64,000 nt of DNA, taken from the IMG/VR virus record IMGVR_UViG_3300042455_001086, positions 186,001 to 250,000 of that record; one strand, given 5' to 3'. Under the pieces are notes generated by a model. That model did not search any database, was not told where the DNA came from, and saw only the letters and a program-made list of their open reading frames with translations. The stretch is from a virus. This document shows positions 44,034 to 51,612 of the stretch, one piece after another; the stretch's first letter is position 1, and every line of letters starts with the position of its first letter. Position numbers and translations under genes: made by a program.

Positions 44034-45557
44034 TTAATTTATTTTCAATTCAAATTTTAACGAACCACAATCCCATATCCTATCATATTTTTTTAATTTC
44101 ATAATTTCCCATTCTGTTAATTCTTTATTGTAACCTTCTTTGACTAAAACATCTTTCCTAAACGAAAATCTATGTGATCTATTTAAATATCTTTCTGTGT
44201 TTATATACCAATAATTTGGTGGTGTTTGTTTTACGAAATTAAAACCATTTTTAAAATACACAGTTTTTGTTTGATCTAAACCAGACCATCGAATATCAGC
44301 AAATGTTTCTATTTTAGATGGATTATATTTTTTAATGAAGTTCTTTAATAGTTTAGAAAATCCACCAATAATTGTTAAATTAATTTTATTACAAAATCTA
44401 ACTAACTCATATTCTGAATTATCCCTATTATCATTACCTAATGATTTTCTTTTTTTTCCAAATGTCATAACAGAAACTAATTCATCATTATAAAATAGAC
44501 CAAATCTAACCTTATCTATCGAATTTCCTTGTAAATGGTTATTTGTTAAAAACAATGAGGATTCTTTTTTTGGAATTTCTTTTATTTCACATTTTCTGGC
44601 GAAAATTTTATTACTCAATTCTAATTTATTTTTTAATTTTGACAACACAATATCTTTCTTTAATAAGATTTCATCTTCATAAAATTGAATGAGGGTGATT
44701 CCTTTATCATAACAAAGTTTTGTTTTATCAATATGATAATTTTTTGTTTTTTCACCACTTATTTCAGAATGGTAATAATTACCATTAACCTCAATTCCAA
44801 TATTATAATCCGGTAAATAAATATCTATTTCTCTACCATTTAGTATTTTTCTATCACCATCAATATGTTTAACACCTATACTATTTAGATAATCTTTAAT
44901 TATTTGTTCCAGTTTTGAATTTTTAATAATTGGGTAACACTTACGACATATCGGAATTTTACCAGAACCTAAAATTGTGCTACTAAAGATATTGTCACAT
45001 TTACAACATTTAAACATATAAGGTTGTGATGTTTTACCACTTTTATTAGCCACATATGTATCTAATATCTCAAGATTATTTTCATTTAATTTTGGTAGTA
45101 AATTTAATAAATGTTTATCTCTCAATGTTGATTTTAATTTGTCGACAAATTCCGGAACTAACATTGGGGATTTAACTCCGTATTTTTTCATAAAAATACT
45201 CTCATACGACTCTTTGAATTCTTTTGTTTTAAACAAACTATCAACCCCATATTTTTGACGGAGTGTGTTCTTCGATTTGCCTAACCGATATTCAATATGT
45301 TTAGGATTTGAGTTCCATAATATTCTACATTCTTCCGAACATATTTTTTTCTGATGTTTCTTCCTTTCTTCAAATTCTTTACCACATTGAACGCAAGTTC
45401 TTATTTCTCTAACATTAGAGTCTTTCGTCTTACCAAGTAATTTATTCTTTCTAGCGTAGTTAAAATAACAACTTCTATCACAAAATTTCTTATCTCTGTG
45501 TTTAAAATCAGTAATAAATGATTTATTACAAGATAAACATTCTAATTCAACTTTCAT
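44034..45557 (-). CDS. VSR-like homing endonuclease, copy 3
   Basis: 507 residues from the ATG at 45557 (MKVELECLSCNKSF); a frame open to 45638 was rejected because the finger starts here and a TATTTAT element lies at 45598. Two adjacent Cys fingers (CLSCNKSFI...FCDRSCYFNYA and CVQCGKEFEE...CSEECRILW), KYGV-type repeats, a third finger (CCKCDN...CRKC), then the nuclease core NGREIDIYLPDYNIGIEVNG, YYHSE and TLIQFYEDEILLKKDI, and the shared C-terminal domain (FLTNNHLQGN, GGFSKLLKNF, RIWDCG). More divergent than the other two copies. Located between sheath and HAD genes. Confidence 0.83.
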   Translation of the reverse strand: MKVELECLSCNKSFITDFKHRDKKFCDRSCYFNYARKNKLLGKTKDSNVREIRTCVQCGKEFEERKKHQKKICSEECRILWNSNPKHIEYRLGKSKNTLRQKYGVDSLFKTKEFKESYESIFMKKYGVKSPMLVPEFVDKLKSTLRDKHLLNLLPKLNENNLEILDTYVANKSGKTSQPYMFKCCKCDNIFSSTILGSGKIPICRKCYPIIKNSKLEQIIKDYLNSIGVKHIDGDRKILNGREIDIYLPDYNIGIEVNGNYYHSEISGEKTKNYHIDKTKLCYDKGITLIQFYEDEILLKKDIVLSKLKNKLELSNKIFARKCEIKEIPKKESSLFLTNNHLQGNSIDKVRFGLFYNDELVSVMTFGKKRKSLGNDNRDNSEYELVRFCNKINLTIIGGFSKLLKNFIKKYNPSKIETFADIRWSGLDQTKTVYFKNGFNFVKQTPPNYWYINTERYLNRSHRFSFRKDVLVKEGYNKELTEWEIMKLKKYDRIWDCGSLKFELKIN

Positions 45558-45597
45558 CGGTAAAATATATTTAATAGTTATGAGTATGTCTCTACAA

Positions 45598-45604
45598 ATA
45601 AATA
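45598..45604 (-). promoter_or_regulatory. TATTTAT element
   Basis: 40 nt upstream of the start chosen for endonuclease copy 3 (45557), just after the sheath terminator. Confidence 0.4.
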
Positions 45605-45617
45605 TACGAAGATAATA

Positions 45618-45657
45618 TAAAAAAACAAAATCCCCCAAAAAAAATTTGAGGGATTTT
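45618..45657 (-). terminator. Terminator after tail sheath gene
   Basis: AAAATCCC and GGGATTTT pair, extended by C-G and three A-T pairs after one mismatch. On the minus strand a T7 run follows. It lies 24 nt beyond the sheath stop. Confidence 0.8.
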
Positions 45658-45680
45658 ACTTTTAATCTATTTTGTTTTCA

Positions 45681-48600
45681 CTAAATATTATCAAAAGATG
45701 CACCAGTTGGTGTAATATAGAAGGTAATATCTATAAATTCTAACGAACGAGTTGGTTTAATATAGATTTTACCAGTCAATTGATTTCTATCTAAATCAGC
45801 AGTATCACTTGACACCTCAACTCGGAAATCATATAGACCTCTATCTCTTCTAATAGCATCCAAGATTGGATTAACCGCATTCAAGAAATCTTGTCTTACT
45901 TGTTCATCATTTTGGTCAAACAACAATCTTACAGAAACCGCTGAAATTAACTTACGAGCTTGTAATAACAATCTTCTCACATTAATTCTATCAAGTGCGG
46001 ATTCTCTAACTTGAAGGGTTTTGTTACCCCAGATTACAGTTCCAACATCAGCAAATGTTGCAATTGGGTTGATTCTACCAACATAAAGAACATCTCTATC
46101 TTCTTGAGTTAATTTCTTACGAGCTTTAACCGCATTTACAATACCACGAGTATAACCAGCTGCCGCAAACCAAGGGAATGCAATATTATCTGTAAGTGCC
46201 AAGTTTCTTGTAACCTCAGCCGTTGCTGGGATGTAAATTTGTGTATTATTTACAGTATCTCTTGTTAATACCCAAGGATAATATGTTGCAGTATAGTTAG
46301 AATCAATTCCAGTTTCTTCCAAATTATCAACAGCTTCTTGTGGATAAATTAAATTATCACCTTCAGTTGTTGATGCTACAAACATATTATAGTCTGGTGT
46401 TGTTGTAATGTATAATGAATCCGCTCTATCATTCTCAATCATATCAATAGTAGCTTCAACTAAATCACTATTATTTACATAATCAATCCCTGGTGATACA
46501 AATACATTAATATTAACAGCTTCAGGATTAGCAAATGTTCTAATACCAAGTAAATACGCGTAGTAATCGGTGTTTGCATAATCCATAGTCTGGTCACCAA
46601 CGGCAATTTGTTTAAATGCACCCCATCCTTTAGCAGTTGGGTATCTGTCTGACACACAAGCACCATTTAAGAATCCTTGACGACCTAATACAAATCTATC
46701 ACCATTTGTTCTATATTCTCTATAAATATCCCAACCATCAAATCCACCATTAACAAATAAAGTGAATTTTCTTGAGAATAATCTGTAATATGGACTATCT
46801 GGACTTGTAGGTTCAGAAGAGAATGCGGCCGCACCTACATAATATTTAGGAGTTCCACTTGTTGCAAATGCACTTGAAATTGTAATTCCACTTGCAAATT
46901 GATCCATATGGAAACCTTTCGTTTTGTATGACCATTCACCACCTTCCAAATCACAAGTTGAGATAGGTGCTCTTTTTCCTTTATATTCAAAGAAACTTGT
47001 GTCAAAACCAATATTACTTGACATACCAAGGTAAGTTTTTCTAATATTGTCACCAGAAGTTCTAATTGCATCATCAGCACCTGAAGCCAAACCAAATGGT
47101 GGGTTATATATTACTTCACCTGGGAAATCATATTTGGTCTTATAAACTGGGAATGGAGATTTAACACCAACATATTCTCTAAATACATAACCGTCAAATC
47201 CACAAGGAAGTGCATCAACTGGCGCATCTTCGTTCATTTCAACCATAATGTATTTAGAATTCATTTCAAATTCACCGTCTAATGTTCCGATTTTTTTAGC
47301 AATAAAGTTATTTTGTGATGGATCCATAGAACAGTTTGTAAATTTCTCAATAACAACCGGATTTGAATCAACATCAAAATAATCCCTAACTAATACATCA
47401 AATGTTCTATTAGCAAATGAGATATTGATAATTGAGATTTTAACCTCACTATTTGCGGAATTACCATCAGAAATAGTGTAGAACTTGAATAAGTTAAATG
47501 TTTTCGTACCTCTCAATTCTGATACAACCCAAGGAGATGATGGCGATTGGAATTTTTCTAAATACCAACCGATTGTATTTGGATCTTCACTTTGAGCCGA
47601 ATCAAGGGCTGTAAGTTCAGCACTTAAACCTCTGATATAACCTTTTCTCCAACCATAATTTAATAACGCTTGGAATCTTTCTTCCAAGAATAATGGAGTT
47701 GATGTTCTTGGTTTCCCAAAGTTAGTTCCACCAAATACTTTTGCGATATATTGTGAATCTGATTGACTAAACGATGTTTCAAAAATAAAGTTAGTTCCAG
47801 AATCGTTTGTTACATTTACAGCAAATGGTAAATATGGGTTTTTAAGAACTCCAGAATATTGACCTGACATATTAAGAGTAACATTTGAAATATCAGAAAC
47901 TTCAAATACTGGATTATTTTCATCTGAATATGTTGCAATACCTCTTGATCTTAATGTTGCAACAACCAAATCGTCATAATCTGTATATGTCACACCAGAA
48001 TAATAATATAGTGTTCCTACTAACATACCTTCAAAACATCTAACATTTACTGGTATTGGAGTTGGTGCCGGTGTAGTAGTTGGAGTTGGTGTAATACAAG
48101 GATTTGTAGGTGTTGGTGTAGGTGTTGCACTCGGAGTAGGTGTAGGTGTCGGTACAATTGGGAAAACTTCAGTTAAACCAGACACAAATGTGTAGAATGA
48201 AAACCCTGAATATAATCCATTATTTGTATTATTAAATAAAGCATAATACCAAGCATCATTAAATGGTGATGTATAATCCGTTAAATCACTTGATGGTGAT
48301 GGAACATTAAATACATTTGTTTCAGCTGAATAACCAAGACTAACTAAACTATCATAGTCATCACCCCAAATTGAACCATAGTAGTTAATATTTCTAGTTT
48401 GAGCTGTAAGTGGATCTCCATTATCTGTAATAATATTAAAGATTTGATCTCTAATGTTAGTATCAAGTGTTGAAATTGAACCATCAAAGTTTTCGTATTG
48501 TTGTAATAAGAATTCATTGGTTAATGGACTAGGTAATGAGTCATATATGATACTATCTTCAGAATTAGTGCAAGCTGTAAATGGAACCATAAATGTAATT

Positions 48601-49034
48601 GCACTTGGTATAACACAAATAGTATCACACACATTATTCGGATCTGTTATTGCACTAAGACATAAGAAATCAACTGTTTTAGGATCAACATTTGCTTTGG
48701 TTACGATAGACCAAGATGGACCAGCGTCATAACCGGATAAACCCAATATTCTTGTAACAAATAATTGGTTTGATTGTTGTAAATATGCTTTTGCGATATA
48801 AGACGCTTCATATTTAGGAATTTGTGTATTCACAAATTTTTCTGGTGAAGTTCCACCAAAGTAGGTTTGGAATTCATCATAGTTTCTAATAAAAATTGGT
48901 TCAAAAGCAGGACCCTTTAAAGTCTCTCCTGCAATACCCAAAGTTGTAACACCAACACTTTGTGCAACAAAGCTTAGATCAACTTCTGAAGTATAAACCC
49001 CTGGTGAAACAAATATTTTACTGTTAGTTGCCAT
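45681..49034 (-). CDS. Tail sheath protein, enlarged gp18-like
   Basis: 1117 residues versus about 660 in T4 gp18. The N-terminus (FVSPGVYTSEVDLSFVAQSV, GIAGETLKGPAFEP) and C-terminus (NPIATFADVGTVIWGNKTLQ, RINVRRLLLQARKLI, KPTRSLEFIDITF) are classic sheath. The middle carries large extra domains and a Pro-Thr linker (~290-328; units such as TPTPTPSATPTPTPT) bounded by Cys residues. The core forms the contractile sheath around the tube; the inserted region probably makes external decorations. A TATTTAT element is 34 nt upstream. Downstream terminator and endonuclease insertion separate it from the tube gene. Confidence 0.93.
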   Translation of the reverse strand: MATNSKIFVSPGVYTSEVDLSFVAQSVGVTTLGIAGETLKGPAFEPIFIRNYDEFQTYFGGTSPEKFVNTQIPKYEASYIAKAYLQQSNQLFVTRILGLSGYDAGPSWSIVTKANVDPKTVDFLCLSAITDPNNVCDTICVIPSAITFMVPFTACTNSEDSIIYDSLPSPLTNEFLLQQYENFDGSISTLDTNIRDQIFNIITDNGDPLTAQTRNINYYGSIWGDDYDSLVSLGYSAETNVFNVPSPSSDLTDYTSPFNDAWYYALFNNTNNGLYSGFSFYTFVSGLTEVFPIVPTPTPTPSATPTPTPTNPCITPTPTTTPAPTPIPVNVRCFEGMLVGTLYYYSGVTYTDYDDLVVATLRSRGIATYSDENNPVFEVSDISNVTLNMSGQYSGVLKNPYLPFAVNVTNDSGTNFIFETSFSQSDSQYIAKVFGGTNFGKPRTSTPLFLEERFQALLNYGWRKGYIRGLSAELTALDSAQSEDPNTIGWYLEKFQSPSSPWVVSELRGTKTFNLFKFYTISDGNSANSEVKISIINISFANRTFDVLVRDYFDVDSNPVVIEKFTNCSMDPSQNNFIAKKIGTLDGEFEMNSKYIMVEMNEDAPVDALPCGFDGYVFREYVGVKSPFPVYKTKYDFPGEVIYNPPFGLASGADDAIRTSGDNIRKTYLGMSSNIGFDTSFFEYKGKRAPISTCDLEGGEWSYKTKGFHMDQFASGITISSAFATSGTPKYYVGAAAFSSEPTSPDSPYYRLFSRKFTLFVNGGFDGWDIYREYRTNGDRFVLGRQGFLNGACVSDRYPTAKGWGAFKQIAVGDQTMDYANTDYYAYLLGIRTFANPEAVNINVFVSPGIDYVNNSDLVEATIDMIENDRADSLYITTTPDYNMFVASTTEGDNLIYPQEAVDNLEETGIDSNYTATYYPWVLTRDTVNNTQIYIPATAEVTRNLALTDNIAFPWFAAAGYTRGIVNAVKARKKLTQEDRDVLYVGRINPIATFADVGTVIWGNKTLQVRESALDRINVRRLLLQARKLISAVSVRLLFDQNDEQVRQDFLNAVNPILDAIRRDRGLYDFRVEVSSDTADLDRNQLTGKIYIKPTRSLEFIDITFYITPTGASFDNI

Positions 49035-49068
49035 AGATTTTAAATTTTATGTTTTAATTTATTTTACT

Positions 49069-49075
49069 ATAAATA
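49069..49075 (-). promoter_or_regulatory. TATTTAT element
   Basis: 34 nt upstream of the sheath ATG (49034). Confidence 0.42.
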
Positions 49076-49111
49076 TTGTGTTTTTTAGCAAAAACTTTAC
49101 TTACATAAAAC

Positions 49112-49118
49112 TATTTAT
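49112..49118 (+). promoter_or_regulatory. TATTTAT element
   Basis: Plus strand, 36 nt before the ATG of the small RHH protein (49155); divergent from the sheath element at 49069-49075. Confidence 0.38.
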
Positions 49119-49154
49119 ATTTTGGTGAGAATTTTTTCTACCTTTTTTCTACCT

Positions 49155-49319
49155 ATGGAACAAAACAATAAAAAAATTAAAAATTTAAAGATTGATAAGG
49201 ATGTTCATAACATCTTAAAAAAGTATTGTGATAAAAGAGGTTTAAAAATGTATAAATTTCTTGAGGGACTCATCATTGAAAAGTGTAAAGAAAAAAGAGA
49301 TATATATGGTGAAGATTAA
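49155..49319 (+). CDS. Small ribbon-helix-helix-like DNA-binding protein
   Basis: 54 residues from ATG 49155 (MEQNNKKIKNLKID); an earlier GTG/ATG frame to 49122 is possible but hydrophobic and less likely. The pattern KNLKIDKDVHNILKKYCDKR then GLKMYKFLEGLIIEK fits a ribbon-helix-helix (Arc/CopG-type) repressor: a beta strand with alternating polar residues followed by two helices. It lies alone on the plus strand between sheath and tail terminator genes and its stop overlaps the convergent gene by 4 nt. It may regulate nearby late genes (inference). Confidence 0.62.
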   Translation: MEQNNKKIKNLKIDKDVHNILKKYCDKRGLKMYKFLEGLIIEKCKEKRDIYGED

Positions 49320-50356
49320 ATTAATTCTTGTGTAAAAACAATTTCAGCATCTTTTGAGTTGTCATACTTTGTTATAACAATTCTTAATGTATCTCCGGTG
49401 TTAATTTGTATTTCACTCAGGCTATTACCATAATAATCATCATTTATAAAAGCTTGATATTCATCAACATTATTGTTTGCTGATAATTTAAGATTTACGG
49501 TATATTCAAAGGTATTAACTGACACCAAATTTCCTATTTTATATTTTGGATTATAGGTTGAAACAATTTGAGGTTGTTCTTTTTTTTGTTTTTTTCTTTT
49601 TACTCCGGTTTCAGTCTCATACATTTGAAAAGTTCTTGTAATTGCCGGTCTAATTTCAAATTCATCTTCATCCATTAAAAATCCTTGTAATGTGAATTCA
49701 TATTTTTGAAGATACACTTTTCTTTTTTCCAAATCCATAACCGATTCATCTTGGATATTACCCATAATAATTGGAATATAATGCCCTTTGATTACCTGGT
49801 ATGCTTGTTTTGAGGCAAACTTTGTAAGAACAATTTGGTTAAATTTATTTAACTCTCTCATTCTATTACACACAATAATTACAGTATATTTAATATCAAC
49901 TGGTATTGGTTGTGGTATTTTATAAATGTCAAAACCATTTCTTTGTCCATCCCAGGTTGGAACCTTGGCATAATAATATTGTCTTCTTTCCGGAATATTG
50001 AGTGTCATTAAAGAGGGGTTGTTTCCGTATGTTACTTCTGGCGACCTAACAACGGCAATAAATGGGGGTTCAACATTTTTATCAATGTTTTGGAAGTCCC
50101 AAGTTTCAGTAAATTGAGCCCAGTTTTGTGTTGTAATTAAAATATCAATCATAGGAACGGTATTACCCTCGACAACACATTTCAGTTCATCACGAACAAA
50201 ATCCAAAAACCCTCTATCCAAATCTGGATGTAATAACGATTTTGGTAGATATGTCCCATCTTGAGAAATCATATCAGCAATCTCGTGTCTTCTTGGGAGA
50301 AGAGTTTTCTTATCTATAAGGTCAATATTTTTTTTAATTTTTTTTGGTAGTCCCAT
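49316..50356 (-). CDS. Tail terminator/sheath stabiliser-like protein (gp15-like)
   Basis: 346 residues from ATG 50356 (MGLPKKIKKNIDLIDKKTLL); a longer frame to 50398 overlaps the neck gene and is rejected. The middle part (TVPMIDILITTQNWAQFTET, PVDIKYTVIIVCNRMRELNK, PIIMGNIQDESVMDLEKRKV) has the beta-strand and DEF pattern of T4-like tail completion proteins. It lies directly after the neck gene and before sheath, matching the T4 order 13-14-15-18-19. Assignment to gp15 is by position and pattern, moderate confidence. Confidence 0.68.
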   Translation of the reverse strand: MGLPKKIKKNIDLIDKKTLLPRRHEIADMISQDGTYLPKSLLHPDLDRGFLDFVRDELKCVVEGNTVPMIDILITTQNWAQFTETWDFQNIDKNVEPPFIAVVRSPEVTYGNNPSLMTLNIPERRQYYYAKVPTWDGQRNGFDIYKIPQPIPVDIKYTVIIVCNRMRELNKFNQIVLTKFASKQAYQVIKGHYIPIIMGNIQDESVMDLEKRKVYLQKYEFTLQGFLMDEDEFEIRPAITRTFQMYETETGVKRKKQKKEQPQIVSTYNPKYKIGNLVSVNTFEYTVNLKLSANNNVDEYQAFINDDYYGNSLSEIQINTGDTLRIVITKYDNSKDAEIVFTQELI

Positions 50357-50357
50357 A

Positions 50358-50875
50358 TTATAATCCTCTAAATTCGTTAGGTCCAACTGGTGCGGCAATA
50401 ATAGTTCTATAAAATGGACGGTAACCTTTATATGTGTGTTTTATATCAGATGTAACACGACCATCATTCACAACCGTGTAGTATCGAACAAAACTTTCTG
50501 TATCATAATACCCAATATAATCTCCAAAATCGATATCAACATCTAAATCTTCGAGAGTTTTTAAATAAACAGACATTGTAATATTTCCAGGTTCAAGTTG
50601 GTCCATTTTGGTTGATCCCATAAATTTATTTTCAGGTGTCGCAATTCCAACATAAGCGTTAAATTCAACTGGAGGTAAAAATTTAATACCATCTGAAACT
50701 GTTTCACCATAAACATCATCGGTTTTGGTTTTGTTTTTATCGACACGATATAAAACACAGGTATAGTTCATATCACCGATTAACCATTCCATCCCAAGGC
50801 CCACCTCTAAAAAAAAAAATCTTCTTCTCCGAAGAACTTACCAAGCCTTGTTATGGGCACTCTATTATTTGACAT
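50358..50875 (-). CDS. Neck protein, gp14-like, with apparent frameshift
   Basis: The downstream frame (50358-50804) lacks a convincing start, its first codon being GTG. The sequence before it encodes MSNNRVPITRLGKFFGEEDF from ATG 50875, in another frame, ending at TAG right after an 11-T run (50809-50819). One extra T, or a -1 slip on the T run, joins the frames as ...EEDFFFLEVGLGMEWLIGD. The combined N-terminus matches a neck protein family as I recall it (RVPITRLG.FFGEE.F...~~.G.E~l.GDMN~t.vLYRVDr). Either an assembly error in the homopolymer or real slippage. The protein would join head and tail. Confidence 0.72.
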
Positions 50876-51110
50876 ATAAGTTATGTTTTTTTACAAATTT
50901 AAATATAATTTTATTACTACATCCATAAATATTACCTATCTGAACATAGTTTAGTCCATTTATTAAATGGTTTTTTATTTCATCAACCACTAAATTATAA
51001 ATATTAGATTTTGGTTTATATATTTCATATTGTCTTAAATTTTTATTAATTGTGTTTATAGCACAATTAAATAAATTACTAATTTCTTTTATAGTTTTAT
51101 TTTTTATAAT
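50865..51110 (-). pseudogene. Detached HTH domain of GIY-YIG endonuclease
   Basis: About 80 codons with no ATG: two helix-turn-helix-like units (KTIKEISNLFNCAINTINKN and EIKNHLINGLNYVQIGNIYG). GIY-YIG homing endonucleases usually carry such HTH or NUMOD units after the catalytic domain, so this is probably the C-terminal half of the gene at 51118-51564, separated from it by the TnpB-like right end. An alternative TTG start at 51125 exists. The stop (50865) overlaps the beginning of the neck gene. Confidence 0.6.
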
Positions 51111-51112
51111 AT

Positions 51113-51258
51113 GTGAACTACCCAACCACTAAAGATGGTTGGGCTTCAGGACTCGTAGACTCACCTAATGGTAACGCCTCCTCCTGTTTTTGTTTAATGT
51201 CCGATTCTATTCTATAACCAGACAATATGTTTATTCCTTGTTTCAGGATGTTTTTACC
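51113..51258 (-). mobile_element. IS200/IS605 TnpB tail and right end, omega-RNA-like
   Basis: Minus strand. Codons 103-148 of the GIY-YIG frame encode GKNILKQGINILSG, then SDIKQKQEEALPLGES and EAQPSLVVG, which I recognise as the C-terminal end of IS605-type TnpB proteins. The 3' part forms CCCAACCA/TGGTTGGG (51121-51143, 7-nt loop) flanked by CTAC/GTAG and GTGA/TCAC pairs and ends GTAGTTCAC: the typical right-end hairpin of IS200/IS605 elements, also the 3' scaffold of omega RNA. Local GC is clearly higher than in the flanks. The RuvC nuclease part of TnpB is absent. Recognition is from memory, without a search. Confidence 0.72.
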
Positions 51259-51564
51259 TAATATTGGATTTATATTACCACCATCAGCAAGGTTAAATAA
51301 ATCAAAATTTAATTGTCTATATTTTGAAATTTCGTCTATTTCAGCTTGTAATAAATCATCATATGATTTACATTCTTTTATTTGTCTAATTATTGGTCTT
51401 TTATTTTCATTTTTTAAATCATTAAACCAAGATGCGATAAATTGATTTGTTGGTGATTTTAAATGACCGTTTAATCTTCTTTGTAGTCCATTTTTTGTTA
51501 TACCAATATACTTTAATTCGTTAGTGTCTGGACAAAATAAACCATATAATTCAAACCTATTCAT
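51118..51564 (-). CDS. GIY-YIG endonuclease fused to TnpB C-terminal tail
   Basis: 148 residues. Residues 1-~97 are a complete GIY-YIG domain: YGLFCPDTNELKYIGITKNG (motif YGL-YIG), Arg29/30 in LQRRLNGH, metal-binding Glu75 in LLQAEIDEIS and Asn91 in FNLADGG. Residues ~103-148 do not look like a GIY-YIG linker but like a TnpB tail (see 51113-51258). The ATG has a TATTTAT element 5 nt upstream. Homing endonuclease activity is plausible since the catalytic residues are intact, but the usual DNA-binding half is cut off and lies at 50865-51110. Confidence 0.85.
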   Translation of the reverse strand: MNRFELYGLFCPDTNELKYIGITKNGLQRRLNGHLKSPTNQFIASWFNDLKNENKRPIIRQIKECKSYDDLLQAEIDEISKYRQLNFDLFNLADGGNINPILGKNILKQGINILSGYRIESDIKQKQEEALPLGESTSPEAQPSLVVG

Positions 51565-51569
51565 TATTG

Positions 51570-51576
51570 ATAAATA
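51570..51576 (-). promoter_or_regulatory. TATTTAT element
   Basis: 5 nt before the GIY-YIG ATG (51564), divergent from the helicase element at 51595. Confidence 0.38.
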
Positions 51577-51594
51577 TCATTTTATGATTATTTT

Positions 51595-51601
51595 TATTTA
51601 T
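51595..51601 (+). promoter_or_regulatory. TATTTAT element
   Basis: Plus strand, 11 nt before the TTG start of the helicase gene (51613). Confidence 0.38.
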
Positions 51602-51612
51602 ATCTTGGAATT

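Noticed and set aside
50357-50398. 14-residue extension of the gp15-like protein
   Set aside because: Overlaps the neck gene; ATG 50356 sits right after its stop (TAATATG).
50809-50837. Terminator-like hairpin GTTCTTC/GAAGAAG plus T11 on the minus strand
   Set aside because: Lies within the 5' coding part of the neck gene, so it would cut that message; better explained as coding sequence with a slippery T run, though attenuation cannot be excluded.
51113-51164. Group I intron or hammerhead ribozyme at the GC-rich hairpin
   Set aside because: No P7/G-binding core or hammerhead core motifs; the hairpin plus GTAGTTCAC end fits an IS605 right end better.
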